This document shows, one piece after another, positions 48,465-58,050 of a stretch of 64,000 nt of DNA (position 1 is its first letter; every line of letters begins with the position of its first letter). Under the pieces are notes generated by a model. That model made no database searches and had not been told where the DNA came from. It saw only the letters and a list, made by a program, of their open reading frames with translations. Made by a program: the position numbers and the translations under genes. Source of the DNA: Gigantopelta aegis. Taxonomy: Eukaryota; Mollusca; Gastropoda; Neomphalida; Peltospiridae. The stretch lies in assembly GCF_016097555.1 (NCBI RefSeq), contig NC_054701.1, positions 34,952,854 through 35,016,853 on the forward strand. The letters are read 5' to 3'.

Positions 48465-51400
48465 ATAATGGAGCAGAAATTATACTATCAACCATGATTA
48501 ATTTTCAAACTGATTAGTAATTTGCTGATGGAACATTTTAAAAAGAAAATGTTTGTGATGTTTGCTGATATTATTTCTTCATTATGCACGTGAAAAATTC
48601 AAAAACATGATGTGCGAAGAAAACATATGACAGTATGGTAAGTGGTCTAAAGCGGTGTTCTCATTATACAATTTGTCGCATCAACTTGTCACATGTGCTT
48701 TGTTGTAGCAACTCGAATCCTGTATGTGGGAAGCCATTACGTCATAAGATTCCATGACGTCAAACAAAGCTTGTCAGTTTAAAAATATTTTGCAGGAAAT
48801 GTAAGTAGTGTTTTCCCTAGCTTGTTTTAGCATGGTGCAGCACCATGCCTCAATAGTCTAGCACCATCTTGCCTTAATCAGCACCATGCTGCCGCGATTA
48901 AACAAGCCTTTTCAATAATTCTAAAATTGCCTTTATGAAACACCCAAAATGTATTATTAATTAATAAAATATGCCTTTTATATCTTTTGCCATTCATTTA
49001 TTAAAGGTAATGCATAAATTACTTTAATGTTTATTTTAATTAATTTTTGTGTTTTTTTAATGAAAAACAAGTGCCCCGAAAATATATGCCCCATAAGTGT
49101 TTGGTCTACCATGCCTTGCCTAATTTCTAGGGAAATCACTAGTAAGTGCATACAAATGTCCACTGAAATAAAGCAAACAAATTTAGACAATTGACTGACG
49201 GTATTATGTAACAAAACAATTAGACCACATCTGAACAATAATAGGTTTTATGGACCCATGAAATCTGGACATTTTGACATTGAAAAACAAACAAAAAATC
49301 CTGCGAAGTGACAAAACTGAACATTGAACTTTAATGCGATTTGATTGGCTGATAGCTTACGATTTGTTATGAGAAATAGGACATGTTCTAATCAGTATGA
49401 TTCCGACACAACTAAAGTTTTTGCGGTTTAGGTGTTCTCAGTCAAATCAACAAATGGCCCACGCACTTCGGTCTCAGATTCATTTGAAATTTGTACCAAA
49501 CATGCCTCAGCTATCCACATTAACAAATCTCAAGTTTGAGTTCTGTATTTCAAATAGCTTTTAAGTAATTGACATTTTCCTAACTATGGTACGAGTTAAA
49601 TTTAACTGAAAAATGGCCGCTGTAATTTTCCTGCTATATTTCAAGACCTATTATCTCAGGACATGATGGACTTAGAGCCCTGAAAGTTTGCATGGGCACT
49701 AAGGAGGTTATAAAGAACTGATGCTTTTCAGTCATCAGACTGAATGACTGGCTACAAATGAAAAATGTCAAAAATGCAAGTTTATATCACGAGCACCCAT
49801 TTTCCAGACGCTAAAACAATGTCTCACATTCACTGCATACAAATAATATTTTTTGTCTATGAAGTCCACCCCAATCACTGCATAACTGTAAAGTTTTACA
49901 TCTATGTGCTGTTTAGTTATGGAATAACACCCTTCCGAAATAAGAAAAATGTCAGATTGGGAACATTTTCAATGACAAAAAAACCAATGTGGGTTAACTT
50001 CAAAAATCTTGAAACTGAGCTCATTTTATAGCTAGTGTGATGTAGTTTGTGTGTGTTCGCATTTTTGCACGTATGTAACTCGGAAGAAAAAAGCTAACTA
50101 GCAGGGCTTCTGCCAGCGGATAAAATGGGTATGGCGTCATACCCAATTTTTTTGGCAGATTTTATTTTTTTAAGTTGACCTTTTCACAAAATTAATGACT
50201 CTTATCATTACTGTATGATTTTCTTAACTCTAACCAGGGCTAGCTCTGCCACTCGCCAAATTCGCATTTTAGGAACCACTGGCAAATTTTATTTTAACAG
50301 TAATAATTGGTGTTTTGTAGAAAAATAACTGGGTTTTGCTATTTTTCTTAGATAATTTGGCGAAATTTTTGCTTACCCAGAGCTAGCCCTGCCTAACCCT
50401 AAACCATTTTCATTCCGAGAGAGGCCCCCCATAGCCCCTACAGGGCGCAAAGCAGCACTTTATATTTACTCGCCAACTGGCTAGTGAATGAACAAAAATA
50501 CTAGCCAACTAGAGATTGTTACTCGCCAGGCAACATATGAAGTAGGCCTACATGTATTAGTATGGATAATTATAATAACATAATTAAAGAACTTTAAACA
50601 CCAACCTCATCCTATTTTGTTTTACTTTCCTTTGTAAACCGTTTTTTAATTGGGTTACGCGATTCCGACAAGTATACCGATGGCTACAGTTACCGAAACT
50701 AGGACGTATTTTATTTATTTATTTATTTTTGTTCACGATATGCTATCGTTACCAACAACTTTCTTGAACATTTTTTTAAAATTTATTTAGCATATTCCCG
50801 CCACGTAACAGTCAGCTTAACTTTAGGTGCAAACAAATTGGCTGCGAAGCATTTGGTCCAATGCTTTGTGAAAACTCATTTACAATCGGAAAACCCTGAT
50901 GTGTCACAAGGCTTTCCGAACACCTCGATCGTCAAGTCGGCCGGAGAGCTCCGAGTGTGATATCCGCAAACAGGGCAAAATGCAGAAGTGTATGTTTACA
51001 GTTTCGATCATTAGTGTATGTGTCGTCTGACTGATTAGTGAAATAAATGTTCCAGTGACAGCTTCATTCTGAAAAAATAATCTACTCGCCAAAAGTGTTT
51101 TGCAAATTTAAATCGCCATAACAGAATTTCACTCGCATAGGCGAGTGTTTCACTCGCAGTATTGCGCCCTGCCCTATTGACTGAGGTTGCATTCAGCACA
51201 CACTTTGTAAATATTCAATTTCATAGTGCCAAACCCAAAAATTTCTTTCTAGCAGAAACGCTGCCTAGTAACCATAACCTTTTGAATTTAAAAGGAAAAT
51301 GGTGAAGAAATGTTTCTCTGAACTCTGTGTTGATGATAAAAAAGTCAAGCATTACCTAAAATGTTCAATCGACGATGATCGATCATTGCAAAAGTGTCGG

Positions 51401-53058
51401 GAGACTATTACTTTTTCGCGACATTTCAATTTTGAAAATGTTTAATTCATAATTTATAAAATTTTCAAACATTTGAATTGATAAAATGTCATTGAAAGTG
51501 TAGCAGAATTATTTTAAAGAGATTTATTATTATTATTTATATTTAAAGATACTTGTTTTATTATTAGTGAAAATAGCTAAATTTGTAAATGAGATATACT
51601 GAGGAGACGGAACTTACTTTCTTACAAGTTGTAATCAACGAACACAGTCCAACACAGCATAAGTTGTATGTGTCTTTATTTCACAATTATGATACAGCAA
51701 ACTGAACCATATTTGTGATTACAAACATCCAGGGAACAGGCAAAAAACGTCCTTTAACTCTTTATCCTTCTCCTTTGAGTGTTAAGGATCTTACTCTGTT
51801 GGAACACTACAAGAGGGGAGATGAATGTGATTAACTTTAAATCAGTTTAGTGGGGATAAATCATAAAACAACTTCAGACTTGCCACCAAAACTTTGCCAA
51901 AGCATAAAAGCTCAATGTGGTGTGTCCGAATCAATATGCAGGGTTCCAGCTGCCGTTCGCCATTGTCGCCAATTGGCGAATTATCACAAATTTGGCTATA
52001 ATCTGGTCAATCAGGCAATACAAAATGGCGATTTTTTTTTTTCAACCAATGTTTCCCGAAATTCGGATTATCTTATTTTCCTAATATATATATATATATA
52101 TATTTAATGTTGCGGCCATTCCAAAGAAAATATACGTGCGAAACCCTTGCCCTTAATAAAATAAAATCTACATACTGGGCTCTGTTCGATCGAGTACTTC
52201 ATTCGTATGAATATATTTATTTCAGTTTGCGTAAGCTCAGTATGACCTATTAAAACGCCAGATATGCGGGTCCACAATTTTTTATTTAAGTTTCACACCA
52301 AATTATATTCTTATGTTTTATCTACCAAGATAATTTGCATTTTGTATCATTGTTTAGGTTTAATTTTAAAACATTGTTCTAGTAAATCAAACGCTCGTTC
52401 AAATGCAATCTTTAATCACAGTTATCACGTGGTGACGCTAAGCGTTGCGGGACCGCCAGTGATTACAACACAATGCCACGACCAACCAAGTACAAACGGG
52501 ATCGCGATTTGAAATCTCAGGTACAAATAACAGATATTCTTCTACCCGTTCGGGAAGTCCACATGGCTGACACCGACATCAACGAATCAACTGAAACTTG
52601 CGCCACCACTACTGAGGATGAAACTAAAGATAATTATGACGGCATGTACCTGGTTGACATTTCGACCACCGATAGCAATACTATCGGCGATAGGCTTGTT
52701 GATGGTATGAAGATATTAAAACATCCCGACCACAGACTAGGGGCATCCTCTAAGGACAATTTTCACACAAATGGAATATTGAAAGACCATGGTCCATATT
52801 TAGAAAATAACAAAATGTTATGCAAAATATGTATTGAAACGGGGTGGTCCAACTCGTTCACTTCCGGGTGCACAGAAATAAATTACACAAATATAAATAT
52901 TAAAATTTTCAATCCGCTCTTTTGGCTATAAAATGTATATCGTGGCTATAATTTTATAAAAGTAAACATTTGGCTACAACTTTGGCTATTAATGAAAATT
53001 TTCCAGCTGGAACCCTGAATATGCCAATAAAACGAATGTGGTTAAATGTACTTACCAT
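40918..53058 (-). CDS. SEC13: SEC13 homolog, complete (9 exons)
   Basis: WD40 protein shared by the COPII outer coat (with SEC31), the nuclear pore Y complex and GATOR2. Minus-strand exons in order: 53056-53058 (ATG only), 48315-48359, 47221-47336, 46203-46444, 45077-45120, 44399-44523, 43622-43742, 42228-42371, 40918-41019 (TGA). Phases agree and the product is 313 aa, against 322 for human. Six blades show as [51 protein letters not shown] and SGGDNKVSLWK. Conserved stretches include [51 protein letters not shown] and [10 protein letters not shown]. The start codon is the last codon of exon 1 (ATG|GTAAGT). The exon 6 donor is GC, not GT. The C-terminus lacks the longer tail of human SEC13. 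It is convergent with CADPS and divergent from CELSR. Confidence 0.97.
41717..41895. mobile_element. Decayed CAGGGCTAGCTC-family MITE
   Basis: GGGGCTAGCTCTAGGTGAGTAG at the left and CCCAACTGGTGAATTTGGCG at the right match the better copy at 46519-46684 in the same order. The right terminus is eroded. Confidence 0.6.
42421..42656 (-). repeat. Second copy of the repeat at 10387
   Basis: The minus strand carries GAAATTTTGTGTATAGC, TTTATCATGTACTGTTAC and AGAGTTATGGCCCTTGAAT in the same order as the plus strand at 10387-10716. It lies in a SEC13 intron. Confidence 0.7.
43136..43423 (+). mobile_element. Full-length SINE (second family) with TSD
   Basis: Head ATAGCCCAGTGGTAAAGC (A box), B box GGATCGATCCCTG, body AGCCAGTGCACCACAACTGG and AAAGATCCCTTGCTGCC, 3' end TGTCATTAAACAAAACAAAC. 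The 10 bp CAATAGTGAC is duplicated at 43126-43135 and 43424-43433. It shares the central domain with the other SINE family but has a different tRNA-like head and tail. Confidence 0.93.
46519..46684. mobile_element. 166 bp CAGGGCTAGCTCTG MITE
   Basis: Perfect 14 bp ends CAGGGCTAGCTCTG...CAGAGCTAGCCCTG, with CGCCAAATT/AATTTGGCG inside. The flanks ATTAT and GTTAT allow an imperfect 5 bp duplication. Relatives are at 41717, 47449 and 50235, all in SEC13 introns. Confidence 0.88.
46838..47020 (+). mobile_element. 5'-truncated SINE (second family)
   Basis: Starts in the body at GTATGTGCTATCCTGTCTGT, continues CATATAAAAGATCCC and ends AATGTGCTCTAGTGGTGTCA with ATTAAACAAAAACAA. No tRNA head. Confidence 0.88.
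47449..47600. mobile_element. Decayed CAGGGCTAGCTC-family MITE
   Basis: CAGCGATAGCTCTAAGTGAG at the left and AAAATTCACAACTGGTGAAT at the right follow the order of 46519-46684 and 41717-41895, with a damaged terminus. Confidence 0.5.
47783..47890. repeat. 56 bp tandem duplication
   Basis: Unit CATTTGTTTGTTCTTG followed by CATCAT-rich sequence and CATCAAAA-TGG-CACATTAAAACCA. The first unit is whole. The second is split at CACATTA by the hAT-like element at 47891 and resumes at 48249 (CATTAAAACCAG). Confidence 0.85.
47891..48248. mobile_element. Short hAT-like element with CTAGTG repeats
   Basis: The left end CAGGGCTTCTAGATTATGG and the right end (reverse complement CAGAGCTTCTAAAATG) are inverted. 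The 5 bp CATTA is duplicated at 47886-47890 and 48249-48253. GGCTAGTG words lie near both ends, as in the 1213 bp element at 7767. Length is 358 bp, non-coding. Confidence 0.85.
48425..48464. repeat. (TACA)n(CA)n microsatellite
   Basis: About five to six TACA units followed by a CA run, 66 bp beyond SEC13 exon 2 in intron 1. Confidence 0.9.
48806..49141. mobile_element. 336 bp MITE, TAGTG...CACTA ends
   Basis: TAGTGTTTTCCCTAG at the left and CTAGGGAAATCACTA at the right are inverted with one mismatch. The 5 bp GTAAG is duplicated at 48801-48805 and 49142-49146. The palindromic word AGCATGGTGCAGCACCATGC lies near the left end. Non-coding. Confidence 0.82.
49142..50101. other. SEC13 intron 1, unassigned part
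   Basis: No exon or bounded element recognised. An 88-codon plus-strand frame (49765-50031) has no recognisable domain and is antisense to SEC13. Confidence 0.5.
50235..50391. mobile_element. 157 bp CAGGGCTAGCTCTG MITE (nested)
   Basis: Perfect 14 bp inverted ends, as at 46519-46684, with AACTCTAAC and CCTAACCCT flanks (5 bp CTAAC, offset by one base). The interior is inverted relative to the 46519 copy. Confidence 0.85.
50441..51171. mobile_element. 731 bp hAT-like element (nested)
   Basis: Ends CAGGGCGCAA...TTGCGCCCTG are perfectly inverted over 10 bp, with ACTCGCC/GGCGAGT repeats inside. The 5 bp CCCTA is duplicated at 50436-50440 and 51172-51176. A minus-strand frame (50904-51092) shows no transposase feature. 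Confidence 0.85.
51939..53017. mobile_element. hAT-like element with 6 bp TSD
   Basis: Ends CAGGGTTCCAGCTG and CAGCTGGAACCCTG are perfectly inverted over 14 bp. AATATG is duplicated at 51933-51938 and 53018-53023. TTTGGCTATAA words recur near both ends. Length is 1079 bp. It lies less than 40 bp inside SEC13 intron 1 and contains a 153-codon frame on the plus strand. Confidence 0.9.
52473..52931 (+). pseudogene. Transposase N-terminus remnant in the hAT element
   Basis: A frame of 152 codons with a basic start [16 protein letters not shown]. An acidic, Thr/Asp-rich middle follows, then [15 protein letters not shown] near residue 114, which looks like the first strand and C-x2-C of a BED-type zinc finger used by hAT transposases. 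It runs into the right subterminal repeats and stops, so the catalytic RNase-H domain is missing, probably by internal deletion. The BED assignment rests on a short motif only. Confidence 0.45.
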
Positions 53059-53230
53059 GATTTCCACAAATGTTATGGCATAGACTGTGTCGTCTGTTAA
53101 GATTAGAGCTTACTGTGTTTCAAAATGTAAGTTAGCTGAGAAGAATGTGATGATCTCAAATCTGCCAAACCAACGGAAGTACTTTTCTTGAACGTGGCAC
53201 TTTACTTCCGGCATGGACTGTAACTCTCAT
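53057..53230 (-). promoter_or_regulatory. SEC13: SEC13 5' UTR and proximal promoter
   Basis: Upstream of the SEC13 ATG on the minus strand. GCCGGAAGTAA (53202-53212 complement) matches an ETS/GABP site, common at TATA-less housekeeping promoters. A second GGAAGT lies on the plus strand at 53175-53180. The transcription start is not determined. Confidence 0.4.
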
Positions 53231-54440
53231 TAAATCGCATACAGTTAGTACCCAAAAGTTTTCTTCTTCTCTAGCTCTCGGTTGCGTCGGTTACTTGAAA
53301 TATTTCAGTAGTATATACAAGGGGAGGAGGGGGCGAAACTCTCAGTGAGATGGTCTAGGGGATGGAAATGTGACGGCCTTCAAGGGCCTAAACCTGTTTC
53401 GGAGGATTCAGGGGCATCGTGTTACTTTGGAATTCCAGGTGTTAGAATGTGTTATTTTAAATAGATATATTAAACTAAATTAATATTTGTATTTGTTGTT
53501 GTTGTTGTTATTGTTATTGTTATTCAGTATATTATATAGCATATATATCAAACACGGGCAGTAGAAATATAATTATTATTAAGGCTTGATACGAAATTAC
53601 ATGCGAATGGTAGTTCAGTTTCCATGATGATTAACAGATTACTAAACTACCAGTTTAGCCTATATAGAAAGGATGATACGTCGCTTATACACTGTTAAAT
53701 AGATTGTTTTGGGAAATTTCAATTGTCCGTAATCCGTATACGTAAACCTAATCCGTAATGCGTATTCCGCATCAATCATTTTCTATGCAAATTTGGGTTG
53801 AGTAGATTCCATTTATGCAACCTCCGTGCGCATCCGACCACTATGCATTGTGGATTACATATACGTATACGCATACGGACAAATGAAATTTGCGCCTTTC
53901 TTTCAAACAATCACCACACACACACACAAACGTACACTGTGGCACACGCACACATATACACAGTGACGCACGCACACACACCAGCTAATTTTTTTTTTTT
54001 TCCGTCCATGACATTGGGTTGATGTGTTGTTGTTTACAGCTAGTGAAAAAGAAGTCTGTGTAGTGACTGTATCCATCCCCTACCCCCCCCCCCCCACTGA
54101 CCCTTTAAACTTACCTTAGGTGGGAGCCGTCCCTCAAAGTGAATTCAATACGAAGCTGCGAGACCCAGCTAGGAATATTTGACAGTGATGTTAGTGTGTC
54201 TGTTCACGCAAAGATAATCTAACAGCTTGTGTCACAGTATGTTGCCCATATGCAAAATTGGCCTCCAATGGTTGTACCCCTGCGCGTGCTGTAACCTCAC
54301 CGTGGTGCAGGGGTGTAACATTCTCTTTGAGAATGGCCAATACAGCACAAAATTGAAGTTTAGAGTAAAATTCAGTATCCGTAAAATCTGTGATATTTGT
54401 ATTTATATTTTTGCACAGTTCTTTACACTGTTTTTGTTTA
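53231..54440. other. Intergenic, simple repeats
   Basis: Between divergent SEC13 and CELSR. Contains TTG/TTA triplet runs (53493-53520), CACA/GCAC runs (53918-53980) and a C-run (54083-54096). No exon recognised. Confidence 0.5.
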
Positions 54441-54597
54441 AACCTTGAATTTTTATATTGATGTTGATCATCACTTTATTTATTTGCATTACCATAGTTT
54501 GACACCCAATAGCCGATGTATTTTTCGTGCTGGGGTGTCGTTAAACATTCATTCATTCATTCATTCATTCCAATGGTTGTAAAAAGTTTTAAATGTG

Positions 54598-55012
54598 TTT
54601 TGTTTAACGAAACCACTAGAGCACATTGATTAATTAATTATCTGCTATTGGATGTCAAAGATTTGATAATTCTGACTCGTAGTCAACAGAGGAAACCCGT
54701 TACATTTTTCCTAATGCAGAAAGTGATCTTTTATATGCACTTTCCCACAGAAAGGAAAACATATGCCATGGCCTTTGACCAGTTGTGGGGCACTAGTTGG
54801 AACGAGAAAAATCCTATCATTGGCAGCAACGGATGTTATATGTACATTTTCCCACAGACAAGAAATACATACCACGGCCTTTAACCAGTTGTGTTGCACT
54901 GGTTGGAATGAGAAATAAAAAAATAAAAAGCAGTTGAACGGATCCAGTGAGGTGGTTCGATCCTGCGACGCAAGCACCTCAAGCGATCGCTCAACCGACT
55001 GAGCTAAATTCC
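54598..55012 (-). mobile_element. SINE with partly duplicated body
   Basis: The minus strand starts GGAATTTAGCTCAGTCGG, a clear tRNA-like head, with B-box-like AGGATCGAACCACC. The body segment around ACCAGTTGTG and GGCCTTT appears twice (about 54768-54800 and 54865-54900), so part of the body is duplicated in tandem. The tail matches the second SINE family. Confidence 0.75.
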
Positions 55013-55119
55013 GACACTCCCTCCCCCCTCCAATGGTTGTAAACCAGATATGATTACATAGAAGTGATGGAGGTTAACCCCTCTCCCACCATCACTGAAG
55101 TCGTGTTACAAATTTAGTA

Positions 55120-55225
55120 TGCATCGGTTATTGGATGTAAAACATTTGGTAATTCTGACATAAAGTCTTACATTTTTCCATTAGTAGCAAGGGATCTTTC
55201 ATATCCACTTTTTCTCAGACTGGAC
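55120..55225 (-). mobile_element. SINE body fragment
   Basis: Complement of the family body: CATCGGTTATTGGATGTAAA, AATTCTGACATAAAG, AGTAGCAAGGGATCTTTCAT. No head. Confidence 0.75.
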
Positions 55226-55232
55226 AAGAGGG

Positions 55233-55540
55233 CGGGACGTAGCCTAGTGGCAAAGCGCTCGCCCGATGCGCGGCGGTCTAGGATCGATCTCCGTTGGTGG
55301 GCCCGTTGGGCTATTTCTCGTTCTAGCCAGTGCACCACGACTGGTATATCAAAGGCCATGGTATGTGCAATTCTGTCTGTTGGATGGTGCATATAAAAGA
55401 CCCCTTGCTACTAATGGGAAAATTTTTAGCGGGTTTCCTCTCTAAAACTATATGTCATAATTACCAAATGTTTGACATCTAAAAGCCAATGATTAATGAA
55501 TCAATGTTCTCTAGTAGCGTCGTTAAACAAACCAATTTTT
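55233..55540 (+). mobile_element. Full-length SINE (second family)
   Basis: GGGACGTAGCCTAGTGGCAA (A box), GGATCGATCTCCG (B box), AGCCAGTGCACCACGACTGG, CATATAAAAGACCCCTTGCT and tail GTCGTTAAACAAACC. No clear duplication was found, perhaps because neighbours are also SINE fragments. Confidence 0.88.
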
Positions 55541-55576
55541 TTTTTTCGGTTGTGGTTGTTTTTTTGTTTTTTAACA

Positions 55577-55672
55577 TACCACGGTTTGTGATATACCAGT
55601 CGTGGTGCACGTGGGAAAAAAACACGATTAGAGAATGGGTCCGGTGAGGTGATTCGATCTGAGGCCGGTAGC
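55577..55672 (-). mobile_element. SINE head/body fragment
   Basis: GTGATATACCAGTCGTGGTG and GAGGTGATTCGATCTGAGGC are the complement of the SINE centre and B box. Confidence 0.65.
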
Positions 55673-56663
55673 GTTCTATTCTAAATGGCATGTGTATATA
55701 GACATATGTGCATTTGTACCTATATCATAGCATTTTACATTCCATTGCTTGACAATGGAAGACAAGACGAGACGGACCTGTATTAAACTGTTCCTACTCC
55801 ACCACACTAGCCCAATAAACATGGTGAGGTAAGGTACCTCTACTCTCTTTTGATTCGACAATGGCTTTCATTTTCTACTTTATGGAGCTGTCAAATGCAG
55901 ATAAGTGGATGATCATTCGGTTTCTTCAGAAGCTGTCCGGCAGGAGTCTTTGATCTCTGTCGTCTTTTGAGCCGACAGTATGTGTATTCATACTTTTCAC
56001 ACCATCAGCGTTGTGTTAATGTTAATTAGCTTCAGGTCAGTGCGAACAGGTGGTATCTTTTCCTGCTGCAACACATTAAGATAGTTGGAGCGTGTGCAGC
56101 AAATTATGCAGGGTCTAGTCTATGGCAAGCGAAGGTTTTAGGGGGTCTGAGTAATGCTACCCTGGAAAATATTATTTTAAAAAGATAATTTGCTTAGACT
56201 AGGGTGAGTTCGACCCCGATCCGTCTCTTAGATAGTATTACCTACGCTTCAAAATTCAAAAGGAAAAAACCCACACAAATATTAGATTAGGTCTAATAAG
56301 AATTAATTCTACTAGTTTATGTTTATGTACATTTCTGTATGATGCATATATGGAAATAAATGATTTGATTGATTGATTGATATTAATCGTGTAATTCGCA
56401 TATATGATTCTTAAGAGATTAGATCTAATAAGAATTAATTCGCATATATTATTCTTGCGAGAAACAAATCGGATCCTTATCACATTTACCAAGAATCCTC
56501 ACTACTGAAAGCATCCTGTTTCATTGAAATGTGTATGTACGGAATGAATTTGTCGCTGATCAGATATATTTGAAAGATCTTATGTTGTAATCCTTTTTTA
56601 ATGAGAAATATATTGACTTTTAGCCACAATGCACGTGCTCGCAAAATTTCATCTTCTTTTGGA

Positions 56664-56666
<3 letters not shown>

Positions 56667-56711
<45 letters not shown>

Positions 56712-56733
56712 CTCTGTGTGTGTGTGTGTGTGT
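56667..56733. repeat. (TC)n(TG)n microsatellite
   Basis: About 21 TC units, then ten TG units. The long apparent frames over it in several phases are low-complexity artefacts. Confidence 0.95.
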
Positions 56734-56811
56734 CTGTGTCTGTCTCTCTGTGTTTCTGTGTATATGCACACACACATAAAAATATGTCCTTATCTTTCCA
56801 CGTTGATGTGT

Positions 56812-57010
56812 TCATTGGGTTATTTTTCGTTCCAGCCAGTGCACCGCGTGGTATGTGCTATCATGTCTGTGGGATGGTGCATATAAAAAATATTTTGCTA
56901 CTAATGGAAAAATGTAGCGGGTTTCCTCACTAAGACTATATGTCAGAATTACTAAATGTTTGACACCCAATAGCCGATGATAAATAAATCAATGTGCTCT
57001 AGTGGTATAC
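56812..57010 (+). mobile_element. 5'-truncated SINE (second family)
   Basis: GTTCCAGCCAGTGCACCG, GTGGGATGGTGCATATAAAA, AGCGGGTTTCCTCACTAAG and CAATGTGCTCTAGTGG match 55233-55540 without the tRNA head. Confidence 0.85.
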
Positions 57011-57689
57011 ACTTTAAGATTAACTGTTTGTCCTCACACAGTAGTGTATGCCTCCAACCCCACCTCACACAGTTTATATATTCCTACGGTCATAAACGTA
57101 CGAGACAGGGGAGCAACTGCAAAACGTCCAATTTGGGCAAAAATTATACAGATATTCGGGCAAATTGTGTTAATCCGAGACCTTTTTATGGTGTATTTCC
57201 ATCATTCTACCCTCAAAAGTAGTTATAATCCATGTAAAAATGCGTAGTGATTTGTTTGCAACTCTGTATAGTTGTTTGGCAGTAATGTTAATTTGAAAAC
57301 CTGTTGATATCGAGATTCGGGCATTTTCGTTTAATTCGGACAAAAACCACCCTGCCCCCCTACAAAAATTGAGGCCGTACGGCTATGGTTCCCACGGGCA
57401 TGTTGGTTTACTAGTACATGTATTTCTTTTCATCCCAAGTGCGTCTTAATGGAGACTGAGAAGCTGGAAGTTGTAACAGCTGGTTTCATCCACCGAAGCG
57501 CCTGACCATGTGTCGCAACTGCCGTGTCAATGAGGTTCATTGATTAACACTTGTATCGTTACATTTATATAGTACTTATTTTGTTGCGCTGTGGTAGATT
57601 AACAATGAAGGTAAATTGCTGTTAATTTAATGTGCATATTAATAATATTAATAAGTTTGCGGTATGCCGAAAAACAGTTAAACGTCCAA

Positions 57690-58050
57690 TCAAAACAAAA
57701 GAAATCAAAGCATAACCAATAAAAACGAAACAACAACAAATCATTAATTAATTAATTAATTAACATCAACAACAACAACAATAATAATAATAAAAATAAA
57801 AACAGCAGACAAAGAAACAAATAAAATAATAATAAAATAAAAAATGCACACTACATTTTCATACGCATAAATGTATGTAACAATCAAAACATAACCAATA
57901 AAAACAAAATAACAACAAATCATTAATTAATAATAAAATAAAATAAAACAACAGACATTGCAGTCAAAGAAACAACTAATCAAACACAAAAAAATAAATA
58001 AAAATAAAGCATACTATACTTACATACGCATAAATGTATGTAACAATTAA
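57690..58050. repeat. ~170 bp A-rich tandem repeat
   Basis: Two to three imperfect units sharing CATAACCAATAAAAAC, AACAACAAATCATTAATTAA, AAACAACAGAC-type words and ACGCATAAATGTATGTAACA. Confidence 0.65.

Larger units (their letters stand above)
50102..51263. mobile_element. Outer hAT-like element holding two nested elements
   Basis: The left end CAGGGCTTCTGCCAGCGG and the right end (reverse complement CAGCGTTTCTGCTAGAAAG) are imperfectly inverted. GGGTATGG/CAAACCC-type words lie just inside. The flanks ACTAG and CCTAG are compatible with a decayed 5 bp duplication. Its interior is interrupted by 50235-50391 and 50441-51171, leaving only about 275 bp of its own sequence. Confidence 0.55.

Noticed and set aside
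49765..50031. 88-codon frame in SEC13 intron 1
   Set aside because: Antisense to SEC13, no recognisable motif and no splice partners.
56486..56933. Overlapping frames of 85-110 codons on both strands
   Set aside because: They are produced by the (TC)n(TG)n microsatellite in several phases.
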